Assembly: GCA_029856085.1 (NCBI GenBank)
Contig: JAHQWI010000107.1
Location: forward strand, 1 to 34,682
DNA length: 34,682 bases
Direction of reading: 5' to 3'
From: Promethearchaeia archaeon
GTDB taxonomy: Archaea; Asgardarchaeota; Lokiarchaeia; Sigyniarchaeales; SOKP01
Shown: piece by piece, positions 8,019 to 15,510 of the stretch
How the letters are laid out: each line of letters opens with the position of its first letter
Numbering within the stretch: the first letter of the stretch is position 1
Notes under the pieces: model-generated
What the model was told of the DNA's origin: nothing
Seen by the model: the letters and a program-made list of their open reading frames with translations, nothing else
Database searches by the model: none
Program-made: the position numbers and the translations under genes

Positions 8019-8643
8019 CGGATTCTTTAAATAATTTGATTATTTGATTAGGATCCTCGGCTTTTAAAATTGCACTTGCACTAGTTAAAATATCCACATT
8101 TATCAATTTAGCATTTTCAGGACTTATGCCGCCATCAACATCAATTTCAAAATTCAATTTATTTTGATGCCTATAAGCATATAATAGATTTATTTTATCT
8201 GAAGTTTCCCATATAAATTCTTGTCCAGAATATCCAGGATTAACAGACATAATTAAAACAAGATCAATTTTATTTAGGTATGGTATTATTTTTAGAAGAG
8301 TTGTATCAGGACTTATAGCAATTCCAACTTTTTTATCGAGTTTTTTAATTTTATTAATGATATTTTCGATATCTCCTCCCGACTCATAATGAAAAACAAA
8401 GATGTCAGTATATTTAATGACTTTATCTATATAAGTAAGGGGATTCTTAACCATAAAATGACCGATTATTGGTATATCATAGTTCTCTTTTAGAATTTTG
8501 AAGATATTTAAGTAGTTTTGTTTATTTTCAACAAATTTTCCATCCATTACATCAACATGTACATAATCAAGCCCTTTTAAACCTTTAATTATATCTGGGT
8601 CGAAATTTTCGGTTGCGTGTAATGAGACCGCGACTTTCTTCAT
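7996..8643 (-). CDS. rpe: Ribulose-phosphate 3-epimerase-like protein
   Basis: This TIM-barrel protein of about 215 residues belongs to the ribulose-phosphate 3-epimerase family. Counting from the ATG at 8641-8643, metal ligands and catalytic residues are H29 and D31 in VHVDVMDGKFV, H62 in GHFMV and D170 in DVDGGI. The phosphate-binding MSVNPGYSGQEF is also present. It would interconvert ribulose 5-phosphate and xylulose 5-phosphate, feeding transketolase. It is somewhat divergent (VSLHA in place of the common PSILSAD-type start, and SASAIL for the GSAIF phosphate loop), so a related substrate such as allulose 6-phosphate cannot be ruled out. A TTG at 8652 directly after the gmhA stop would add three residues; I prefer the ATG. 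It overlaps gmhB at its 3' end. Confidence 0.85.
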   Translation of the reverse strand: MKKVAVSLHATENFDPDIIKGLKGLDYVHVDVMDGKFVENKQNYLNIFKILKENYDIPIIGHFMVKNPLTYIDKVIKYTDIFVFHYESGGDIENIINKIKKLDKKVGIAISPDTTLLKIIPYLNKIDLVLIMSVNPGYSGQEFIWETSDKINLLYAYRHQNKLNFEIDVDGGISPENAKLINVDILTSASAILKAEDPNQIIKLFKESDENNKKK

Positions 8644-8652
8644 TAAAATCAA

Positions 8653-9219
8653 CTATTCAAAGAGTTCATTTTCCACTAAATAGCAAATAATATGTCCAAC
8701 CGTTATATGACACTCTTGAATTCTTGGAGTATCAGTCGAGGGCATTTTGAGACAATAATCTACAATTTCTTCAATTTTGTTTTGTGTTTGACCTGTCATT
8801 CCGACAGTTATTGCACCCTTTTCTTTAGCTTTCGCTAACCCTTTAATTACATTTGGAGAGTTTCCTGAAGTACTTATCCCAATAGCTATATCTCCTTCTT
8901 CTACAAAAGCATTAACTTGGCGTTCGAAAATTAAATCATAACCATAGTCATTAGCAATAGCAGTAACGGAAGATGTGTTTGTATGAAAGGCTAACGAGGG
9001 AAGTGATTCACGGTTTTTGTAGAATTTACCAACAAATTCGGCAGCTATATGTTGAGCATCTGCAGCACTACCTCCATTTCCAAAAAGGACAACTTTCTTT
9101 TTATTTCGGTAAGCTTTAATAATTTCTTCAGAAACCCTTCTAATTTGAGGAGCTAAATCCTTAATTGCTTCTTTAACTTTAATGCTTTCATTTAAAATTG
9201 AAATAATTTTATCTTCCAT
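8653..9219 (-). CDS. gmhA: Sedoheptulose 7-phosphate isomerase (SIS domain)
   Basis: The protein of about 188 residues is a single SIS domain of the GmhA type. Counted from the ATG at 9219, the sugar-phosphate loop is LFGNGGSAADAQH with H57, then AAEFVGKF with the catalytic Glu E61. TSSVTAIANDYGYD is the usual GmhA segment. The second phosphate loop is GISTSGNSPNVIKG, and QECHITVGH near the C-terminus gives Q168 and H176, which complete the zinc/acid-base site known for GmhA. It converts sedoheptulose 7-phosphate to D-glycero-D-manno-heptose 7-phosphate, the committed step of heptose synthesis. A GTG at 9228 could add three residues. It follows hddA closely and abuts the rpe-like gene. DiaA-type SIS proteins are similar but lack this context. 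Confidence 0.94.
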   Translation of the reverse strand: MEDKIISILNESIKVKEAIKDLAPQIRRVSEEIIKAYRNKKKVVLFGNGGSAADAQHIAAEFVGKFYKNRESLPSLAFHTNTSSVTAIANDYGYDLIFERQVNAFVEEGDIAIGISTSGNSPNVIKGLAKAKEKGAITVGMTGQTQNKIEEIVDYCLKMPSTDTPRIQECHITVGHIICYLVENELFE

Positions 9220-9248
9220 AATTTTCACTTTAATTTTTAATATTTTTA

Positions 9249-10259
9249 TTAATTAATTTCCCAAACTTCAAGACCTTTTGGATTGAAATGAAAATTAACA
9301 ATTTTTCCTCCAATTTTTTCTAATTCTTGAATAACTCTGTGCTTTTTATTAGGTTCTGAAAATAATAATAAATGTCCTCCACCGCCAGCACCTAATAATT
9401 TTCCTCCAAGAACTCCAAACTTTCGTGAAGTTAAATAGAAGTTTTCTATCTCTTTATTTGAAATTTTTGAGCTTAAACTCTTTTTTGCTAACCAACCTTT
9501 ATGTAAAAGTTCACCAAATTCGTTTAATCGACCAATATCATTAGATTCAACAATATTCCTCATTGAATGTGCCACATCCTTCAAACCTTGCATAGCCTCC
9601 ATGTAAGATTTTTTTTCAATTTCGTAGCCTTTTAAAACTTCATCTTGAATATCGGAAGAAAAATGTGATCCTCCAACATAACATAAAATTAAACGATATT
9701 GTAATTCATTTACTATTTCATCTGTTTTCTTTATAGGGGTTACCTTTACAAAATTAGTGAATTCAATAAAATTAAATCCACCATAAGCAGCAGCAAATTG
9801 ATCTTGATAACCACCCTTCTGTTCTAATTCAATTCGTTCGATATCATAAGCTTTTTGAGCGATATCGTGTTCCGATAATCCAAAATTATAATAAACGTTA
9901 AATGCACCTATTAGCGCAACCGATAATGAGGAGGATCCTCCCATACCTGAACCTGCGGGAAGTTCTGAATAAGTTGTAATATTAAATCCCTCATTAATTT
10001 CCAAGACATTCACAATTCCTTTGAATATTTCGAAATCTGTAGAATAATCTTTATCACCAATATTAAAAACCAACTCTTGATTATAATTTAATGAAAAGAT
10101 CCGGATTTTTTTATCATCCCTGGGTTCTATCGTAACATATACATGGCGATCAATAGCTGTGCTTATTACACAACCGCCATATTCTATACAGTAGGGGGCC
10201 ATATCAGTACCACCTCCTCCAAAACTGACCCGGAAAGGGGCTTTTGAACGTACTATCAT
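9249..10259 (-). CDS. hddA: D-glycero-alpha-D-manno-heptose 7-phosphate kinase (GHMP family)
   Basis: The 336-residue protein is a GHMP kinase of the HddA subgroup. It begins with SKAPFRVSFGGGGTD (5-19). The ATP-binding loop PAGSGMGGSSS spans 101-111. GGYQDQFAAAYGGFNFIEF (149-167) holds the catalytic Asp D153, and the C-terminal GAGGGGHLLLF is GHMP motif 3. It should phosphorylate C1 of D-glycero-D-manno-heptose 7-phosphate in the alpha configuration, which in bacteria leads to GDP-heptose for S-layer glycoproteins or capsules rather than ADP-heptose for lipopolysaccharide. Related GHMP kinases for fucose or GlcNAc exist, but gmhA and gmhB next to it decide the call. It is the first gene of the operon. 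Its 5' flank is the 284-nt divergent region shared with the GT4 gene. Confidence 0.92.
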   Translation of the reverse strand: MIVRSKAPFRVSFGGGGTDMAPYCIEYGGCVISTAIDRHVYVTIEPRDDKKIRIFSLNYNQELVFNIGDKDYSTDFEIFKGIVNVLEINEGFNITTYSELPAGSGMGGSSSLSVALIGAFNVYYNFGLSEHDIAQKAYDIERIELEQKGGYQDQFAAAYGGFNFIEFTNFVKVTPIKKTDEIVNELQYRLILCYVGGSHFSSDIQDEVLKGYEIEKKSYMEAMQGLKDVAHSMRNIVESNDIGRLNEFGELLHKGWLAKKSLSSKISNKEIENFYLTSRKFGVLGGKLLGAGGGGHLLLFSEPNKKHRVIQELEKIGGKIVNFHFNPKGLEVWEIN

Positions 10260-10543
10260 ATAAAATACAATCTTAAATTAAGTCTCAATATCAAATTGAT
10301 TTCATACTAAATCATTAAAAAATTTGATTGTTATTTAATAGTTTATATTTAATATTTTGCAAGATTTGACATTTCGATTCTCATTGAAAAATAGTTAATA
10401 AATAGAGAATTACTATATTCCTTATTTTAAATCGATCGAAAAATCGAAATGGGAATATACATGTTAAAAATTCAAATAAAGTTTATACACAAATAACATA
10501 AGCTTTTTATAAAAATCAATCAAACTAAGGAATTGTATATATA
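10260..10543. promoter_or_regulatory. Divergent promoter region between the heptose operon and the GT4 gene
   Basis: This 284-nt region carries no gene. On the plus strand a clear TATA-like box, TTTTTATAAAAA, lies at about 10504-10515, some 30 nt before the GT4 ATG at 10544, so that transcript would have almost no leader. For the minus-strand operon I see an AT-rich region but no unambiguous box. The short imperfect palindrome CTTAAATTAAG at about 10271-10281 lies too close to the hddA start to be a TATA box and might be an operator. Confidence 0.5.
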
Positions 10544-11653
10544 ATGGAAAAACTTAATATTTTTCTTGTAACTTTAACATTTGCTCCTGATACTCAAGAT
10601 GGGGCAGCAAAATTCTTCACAGGAATCTATAATTACTTAAAAAATCAAGGTCATAATGTAAAAGTTATAACTGGAAAATGGAATATTAAACTTTCAGATC
10701 CTAATATCATTCAGCTAAATATAATTCCGAAACGATTTTTGTGGTTCCCCCAATTTAATCTTAGCACGGTTAAATATCTGAGAACACAAGAATTTGACAT
10801 AATACATGGAAATAGTCCTAAAGGAATATTACCAATTATATTATCAAATCAAAAGCGATTCATATCTACAATTCATGATTTAGGTCCATTTGAGACGAGT
10901 TTTACAAGAATTCCAATTGAAAAATTTTTAATTAAACTTGCAGTTGAGAGATCTACCTACATTACAACTTGTTCTGATTTTATAAGAAAAGAAATAAAGG
11001 ATTATCTTCCTAAAGTAGACATTAATACCATCTTTAATCTCTATTCAGCAATAGAAGATAAATATAAACCACTTCCTTTAGAAGCAGAAAAATTAAAACA
11101 GCAATTACAAATCGAAGGGCCCATAATTTTATATATAGGGCGAATAGCAAAATACAAAGGAGTTGATAATATTATAAAGGCTTATAAGATTGCAAAGAAA
11201 GAAATTCCTAACCTCAATTTAGTTATGGGAGGTAAACCAGATTTTTATATGGAAAAAATCTACCAAGAGTGGAAACAGAAATATAAGGATATTCATTTTG
11301 TAGGATTTGTATCTGAAAAGGAAATTCCCGTTTATTATTCAATGGGAGATATTTTTGTAACATACTCTTATGCATCAGAAGGATTTGGTCTAACTCCGAT
11401 CGAAGCAATCGCATGTGGAACTCCTGTAATTTGCTCCTCTATGATTGCCTATAAAGAAGTATTACAAAATAATGCAATTTTTGTTCCTCCAAGGAATTCA
11501 CAACAATTAGCCAAAGAAATTGTAAGCCTATTAAAAGATGATTCAAAAAGAGAAGCACTTATAGAAAAAGCTCAAAATTTTATAAAAAGATACTCTTGGG
11601 ATTCAGTAGGGCAAAAGCTTGAAAAAGTATATTATAAGTTTTTAGATTATTAA
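10544..11653 (+). CDS. GT4-family glycosyltransferase
   Basis: The 369-residue protein is a GT-B glycosyltransferase of the GT4 class. The N-terminal domain opens with NIFLVTLTFAPDTQDGAAKF and has the typical STIHDLGPFE and TTCSDFIRKEI segments. The C-terminal donor domain has LYIGRIAKYKGVDNIIKAY, HFVGFVSEKEIPVYYS and the E-x7-E donor-binding motif in EGFGLTPIEAIACGTPVI. It has no membrane segment, so it should act at the cytosolic face of the membrane. It is transcribed away from the heptose operon and could use the heptose made there, but the donor sugar cannot be read from the sequence. A short gap separates its stop from the convergent DUF354 gene. Confidence 0.9.
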   Translation: MEKLNIFLVTLTFAPDTQDGAAKFFTGIYNYLKNQGHNVKVITGKWNIKLSDPNIIQLNIIPKRFLWFPQFNLSTVKYLRTQEFDIIHGNSPKGILPIILSNQKRFISTIHDLGPFETSFTRIPIEKFLIKLAVERSTYITTCSDFIRKEIKDYLPKVDINTIFNLYSAIEDKYKPLPLEAEKLKQQLQIEGPIILYIGRIAKYKGVDNIIKAYKIAKKEIPNLNLVMGGKPDFYMEKIYQEWKQKYKDIHFVGFVSEKEIPVYYSMGDIFVTYSYASEGFGLTPIEAIACGTPVICSSMIAYKEVLQNNAIFVPPRNSQQLAKEIVSLLKDDSKREALIEKAQNFIKRYSWDSVGQKLEKVYYKFLDY

Positions 11654-11685
11654 GGTCCTGCTCTCTCTCTGATTTAAAAGTTATT

Positions 11686-12798
11686 CTATTTTAATTTACT
11701 TAATCTATTCTTGATAAAATTAAAGCAAATATCTATGGGATTCTCAAATTGGCTGATCTTTTCTTTGAATGAGCTAAGATTAAACCTATTAGGTGAGGGT
11801 CCTTGAGCTAATATTTTATTTGCTCTTTCAATTATTTCATCAGAGCTTCTAATGTGTTCTAAAGGAAATCCGTTCTTTATTAAAAATTTCTCTTGAGGTG
11901 CAGAATCGCCTGGAAAAAACTCTATGCTTGGAACATTCAATAGGCTTGATTCTCTTACGATTGTCCCACCGCCACTTATAATTAGAGATCCATAGAAACA
12001 TAAATCAACTATATTCGGTAAGTATTGAGTAATTATGATATTTTTTTCTTTCCTTAATTCTTTTAATTTTTTCAAAAGAAATCCTTTTTGCTTTTCAGAT
12101 CGAACTAGAAGGATATATTTATGATTAGGGAATTCTTTATAAATTGATGGGAGAAATTTGCTAATCAATGTCTCATCGGGTTTAAGTTTATCAATAAAAT
12201 AACTAGCATGGGCAGGTTCACTTCTTATTAGAAGAAAGTTACCTTTTTCTAAATTAAACTTATCAAGGATATTTGGGTCAGGTTTATACTCCGAGAGCCA
12301 AGCAATTTCATCTAAACCATTATAACGAATAATTTTCTCTGGATCAGCATGAAGATTTATATAATGTTCTATAGGGATACATTCCGGAGTTATAATATTA
12401 TCTATGAAGGGGTGAATTAATTTGCAGACAGGTTCATTGCGTGGCTCATCATTTATACCCATTGAAGGAATTTGTAAACCGTATGCTATTCGTGTTCCTT
12501 CTATAGATAAAAACGTGACAAAATAATCAGGTGAAAATGTTTTAACTAGAGGAAGAAGAGCTTTCAATCGATCAATATAAGTTTCTAATTTATCCTCTAA
12601 TTTTTGCCCACCATGTTTGCCAATCATCTTATAATTTATACTAAAATCTTCTAAAATTTGATATGTTGAATCATAGTCTCTTGCTGTTATTAAAAGATCA
12701 GATTCTTCATTTTCAAATTTCTTAATTAAAGAATGAAACATAACAGCAGTTTTAGGTTGCTCGATATCAATCCAAATTTTCTTCTTTAAAAGGCTCAT
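11686..12798 (-). CDS. DUF354 family protein (GT-B-like, possible glycosyltransferase or sugar-nucleotide epimerase relative)
   Basis: The 370-residue protein matches the archaeal/bacterial DUF354 family. It starts with KKIWIDIEQPKTAVMFHSLI, in which the conserved Asp, Pro and His of the first loop are visible, and has SPDYFVTFLSIEGTRIA and GINDEPRNEP. In the C-terminal half, LIISGGGTIVRESSLLNVPS is the glycine-rich donor-binding loop seen in DUF354 and UDP-GlcNAc 2-epimerase/MurG-like proteins. The substrate and reaction are not established for this family. Its position next to a GT4 enzyme and the heptose operon suggests work on surface glycans. It has no membrane segment. It is convergent with the GT4 gene. 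Confidence 0.8.
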   Translation of the reverse strand: MSLLKKKIWIDIEQPKTAVMFHSLIKKFENEESDLLITARDYDSTYQILEDFSINYKMIGKHGGQKLEDKLETYIDRLKALLPLVKTFSPDYFVTFLSIEGTRIAYGLQIPSMGINDEPRNEPVCKLIHPFIDNIITPECIPIEHYINLHADPEKIIRYNGLDEIAWLSEYKPDPNILDKFNLEKGNFLLIRSEPAHASYFIDKLKPDETLISKFLPSIYKEFPNHKYILLVRSEKQKGFLLKKLKELRKEKNIIITQYLPNIVDLCFYGSLIISGGGTIVRESSLLNVPSIEFFPGDSAPQEKFLIKNGFPLEHIRSSDEIIERANKILAQGPSPNRFNLSSFKEKISQFENPIDICFNFIKNRLSKLK

Positions 12799-12924
12799 TT
12801 TTTACTTTAAAAATGTTAAAAAATTATTTGTTTTTCATAAAAGAATAGAATATTCATTAGAAATTTTGACGGTTTATAGGATTTTCTAATAATTTTTTTA
12901 CTCGAGCTTATTTTAAGGTAATTT

Positions 12925-13218
12925 TTATTTCCAGCAAATACATGGATTGGATTTGCACTTTATACACATATTGGGATATTTTTTAAATAAAGCATATTCG
13001 AGGTCAATATCTAATAAATTTGCTAAGGAAGTTGTCCAGGCAAAAATGTCTGCTAATTCTTCTGACGCTTTATTGGCATCAATTTCTTGATTCTTTAAAA
13101 TATTTGCTAATTCCCCAATTTCTTCTATTAACCAAATAAAAGTATTTTTTATACCTCTTATTTGATCCTGTTCAAAATAAAGGTTTTTAATAAGCTTCTG
13201 AAATTCTGATATTTTCAT
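12925..13218 (-). CDS. MazG-like nucleotide pyrophosphohydrolase with Cys-rich tail
   Basis: This 97-residue all-alpha protein has the MazG/dUTPase-like metal site: EEIGELA near residues 31-37 and EELADIFAW near 53-61, together the ExxE...ExxD arrangement that binds Mg. It should hydrolyse a (deoxy)nucleoside triphosphate to monophosphate and pyrophosphate, as a house-cleaning enzyme. After the catalytic helices there is a short tail, CIKCKSNPCICWK, with four Cys in two CxC/CxxC-like pairs, which looks like a metal-binding knuckle. Similar Cys-bearing tails occur in some archaeal MazG-like proteins. It lies 46 nt downstream of secG on the same strand and may be co-transcribed with it. Its exact nucleotide is unknown. 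Confidence 0.85.
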   Translation of the reverse strand: MKISEFQKLIKNLYFEQDQIRGIKNTFIWLIEEIGELANILKNQEIDANKASEELADIFAWTTSLANLLDIDLEYALFKKYPNMCIKCKSNPCICWK

Positions 13219-13264
13219 TTAAGATAAATAAGAATTTAAATTAATATTAAATTAAATATTCTGA

Positions 13265-13486
13265 TTAACCCCCACCAGGTGTAAAAAGCCAGTTGAAAAT
13301 TCCCACGTGTGCTAAGATCACTAACATTATTAATGTAATAGATAAAATAATTGTACTTATTGGTCCAACTTTAATACCAATTGAACTATCTTCAAAGAAT
13401 CTCATTAATCCTGCACCTCCCATAGGCATAGGAGAACTTCCACTTCTTCTTTTCTTGCGTTTAGATTGAGTACGACTAGTTGACAT
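13265..13486 (-). CDS. secG: Preprotein translocase subunit SecG / Sec61-beta
   Basis: The 73-residue protein has the archaeal Sec61-beta layout. A basic, Ser-rich cytosolic N-terminus is followed by the conserved PMPMGGAGLMRFFED (20-34), a VGPISTII linker and one C-terminal membrane helix (about 43-67). It is the small accessory subunit of the SecYEG/Sec61 protein-conducting channel in the cytoplasmic membrane. Length and motif order match the archaeal family, which is closer to eukaryotic Sec61-beta than to bacterial SecG. It starts 149 nt from the divergent ribophorin I-like gene, which is noteworthy because in eukaryotes the Sec61 channel and the oligosaccharyltransferase work side by side. 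Confidence 0.93.
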   Translation of the reverse strand: MSTSRTQSKRKKRRSGSSPMPMGGAGLMRFFEDSSIGIKVGPISTIILSITLIMLVILAHVGIFNWLFTPGGG

Positions 13487-13514
13487 AACAAAAAAATCTC
13501 TTTAGAATAATAAT

Positions 13515-13525
13515 GTGTATAAATA
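13515..13525 (-). promoter_or_regulatory. TATA-like promoter of secG
   Basis: Read on the minus strand the site is GTATTTATACA, an archaeal TATA-like box about 30-40 nt upstream of the secG ATG at 13486. That spacing fits a very short leader. It is assigned by pattern only. Confidence 0.5.
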
Positions 13526-13578
13526 CCTTAAAAAATTTAAAATTTTATATAAAAGTTTTAAAAATATATTATAATAAA

Positions 13579-13588
13579 TTTTTATAAA
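13579..13588 (+). promoter_or_regulatory. TATA-like promoter of the ribophorin I-like gene
   Basis: A TTTTATAAAC box lies about 50 nt before the ATG at 13636, preceded by further A/T-rich sequence. A purine-rich tract from about 13616 to 13635 could include a weak ribosome-binding site. It is assigned by pattern only. Confidence 0.45.
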
Positions 13589-13635
13589 CGGCATTCATTA
13601 TTTTTAGATAACTTAAGAAAAGAAAAGATAGAGAA

Positions 13636-15486
13636 ATGGCAAAAAAAGAAAAATTTTTATTATTTTTTACGAGTTTTTTACTATTTATAGTAATTCTCTC
13701 ATATATACCAGCGGATTCAGAAATACGATACATAGATTATAATAATACCAGCAAAATTCCAGAAGTATCCGCTAGCGTGGAAGGAATAGAAAATGTTATG
13801 GTTACAAAAGTTGCAAGAGACGCTAATGTAAATAGTTATGGTTTGGTAATTTTTGAAGATTCAATAGAATTTAAAAATTTAAATAATTATCCAATCTCCT
13901 CAATATTTTTTGGACTTCCGGGATACAATCCTGAAGATTTGATTTTCTTTAAAGCGACAGGAATAAACGAAAACACATTATTAGCTGAACGTTCTAGTAT
14001 CATAATGAATGGATTTGAAATGATAGTCATATATTTTGATTCACCACTCTTACCACATCAAAAAAGTACTGTCAAGTTTACTTATATCTACAATAACATA
14101 GTATCTTACACAATGTTAGATAATCAATATGCAGCTCTTTTGGTTACCGTTTATCCAATTCTACCCTATAAGCTAGAAGGTAATATAGCCGCATATTTTA
14201 GTGTCCCTATAGATTCCTCAGACTTATATGGAGGTTGGGGTACGCAGCTTGGCGGAGTTAATACACTCTTTTATGATTTTGAAGAGATCAGGCTGCAAAT
14301 TGGAGCTGATTTTATAACTCCTTTCATGGAAAATTTAGATGATAAAATGCTAGTTGAAATATCTTTTGTTAACAATGAAAAAACTAAAACAGAGATGAAA
14401 GAAATAAACCGTGATATATTTATCTCACCATGGGGAATAATAAGAGTCAACGAAAAGTTCTCAATAGAAAATCTTGGAGAAATCAATTTTAATACAGTTT
14501 CATTAAAAATTCCTCAACATGCCTCAAATCTCAATATATTTGATGATTTAGGGGAAATATTAGGTGTAGTAATTGAGAACTCAGGAGATTTAACGTATAA
14601 AAGAGTTACAATCAATTTATTACAAAATCGTATAAGGCTAAAACCTAATTCAACATTTAATTTCAATGTTGAATATAATTTACCTTTTGAAAATTATGTT
14701 TCATTAAACTGGTTCCAACAATCAATTCAGATTGATTTGTTAACAACTACATATGACTATATGGGAAGAGATCAGACTATTAATGTGATAATTGATGGTT
14801 GCTATAATGTTGATTCAATTTCTGAATATCCAGAAGCTATCAAAAAATCTCAGGGAACTACAGTACTTGTATATAAATCTGATTTTATTTCACCTTTTGA
14901 AAGCATGGTAATACAATTTACATTTACAATTGATTTATTCGACTTACTTCTAAGACCTATAATTTTTATGCTTTTAATATCTTTTATTGCGTCAATTTAT
15001 GTTTTAACTGTTAAATTAAGAAAGAAAGAGCGTGATACGATTATTTTAAAAAGAGAATTTATCCCCGTTAATGAAATCCGAGAATTTTGTTCATTATATG
15101 AAGAAAAAAATGCTTTTCTCTTAGAAATCCGACAAGCAGAAGAAGATGCAAGAAGAAAGAAAATAGCAAAAAAGAATTATAAAAATATTTTGGATAAGAA
15201 TACATCAAAAATAGATGAAATACAGAAAGAAATAAATCCTTTTAAGAGAGTTTTATTAGAAACGAATATTACTTTTGAAAACGTCATAAAAAGGTTAGAT
15301 CTTCTAGAAGCAGAGCGAATTAGTGTTAAAGATAGCTTAAATCTTTTAGAATCTCGATATAAAAGAGGTAGATTGCCTTCTAGAGCAGCTTATCTTAAAC
15401 TATCTGAAGATTTCAAGAAAAGGAGAAGAAGAATTGAAAGAAATATCGATAAATTAATTCAACAATTAAGAAGTTATCTCCTATAA
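13636..15486 (+). CDS. Ribophorin I (OST1)-like membrane protein
   Basis: The 616-residue protein has an N-terminal signal sequence or anchor (about 5-24), a large extracellular beta-rich region (about 30-435), one membrane helix (about 436-459) and a cytosolic coiled-coil tail (about 490-612). This is the topology of ribophorin I, the OST1 subunit of the eukaryotic oligosaccharyltransferase. Two segments resemble it directly. RDIFISPWGIIRVNEKF (259-275) recalls the ribophorin stretch around ISHWGNI, and NVEYNLPFENYVSL (344-357) recalls its YNLPSYEYL. LVYKSDFISPFES before the helix also fits. It would sit at the membrane surface and support N-glycosylation of translocated proteins. The call rests on pattern memory; distant adhesin-like proteins are the main alternative. 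It is divergent from Sec61-beta and heads a run with trm112, tRNA-Gln and an ALG7-like gene. Confidence 0.7.
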   Translation: MAKKEKFLLFFTSFLLFIVILSYIPADSEIRYIDYNNTSKIPEVSASVEGIENVMVTKVARDANVNSYGLVIFEDSIEFKNLNNYPISSIFFGLPGYNPEDLIFFKATGINENTLLAERSSIIMNGFEMIVIYFDSPLLPHQKSTVKFTYIYNNIVSYTMLDNQYAALLVTVYPILPYKLEGNIAAYFSVPIDSSDLYGGWGTQLGGVNTLFYDFEEIRLQIGADFITPFMENLDDKMLVEISFVNNEKTKTEMKEINRDIFISPWGIIRVNEKFSIENLGEINFNTVSLKIPQHASNLNIFDDLGEILGVVIENSGDLTYKRVTINLLQNRIRLKPNSTFNFNVEYNLPFENYVSLNWFQQSIQIDLLTTTYDYMGRDQTINVIIDGCYNVDSISEYPEAIKKSQGTTVLVYKSDFISPFESMVIQFTFTIDLFDLLLRPIIFMLLISFIASIYVLTVKLRKKERDTIILKREFIPVNEIREFCSLYEEKNAFLLEIRQAEEDARRKKIAKKNYKNILDKNTSKIDEIQKEINPFKRVLLETNITFENVIKRLDLLEAERISVKDSLNLLESRYKRGRLPSRAAYLKLSEDFKKRRRRIERNIDKLIQQLRSYLL

Positions 15487-15510
15487 AATATCTTTCTTGT
15501 GTAAAAATTC

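Noticed and set aside
13636-15486. Surface adhesin or S-layer protein
   Set aside because: The single internal membrane helix followed by a long cytosolic coiled coil, with ISPWG and YNLP segments, fits ribophorin I better; kept as the alternative.
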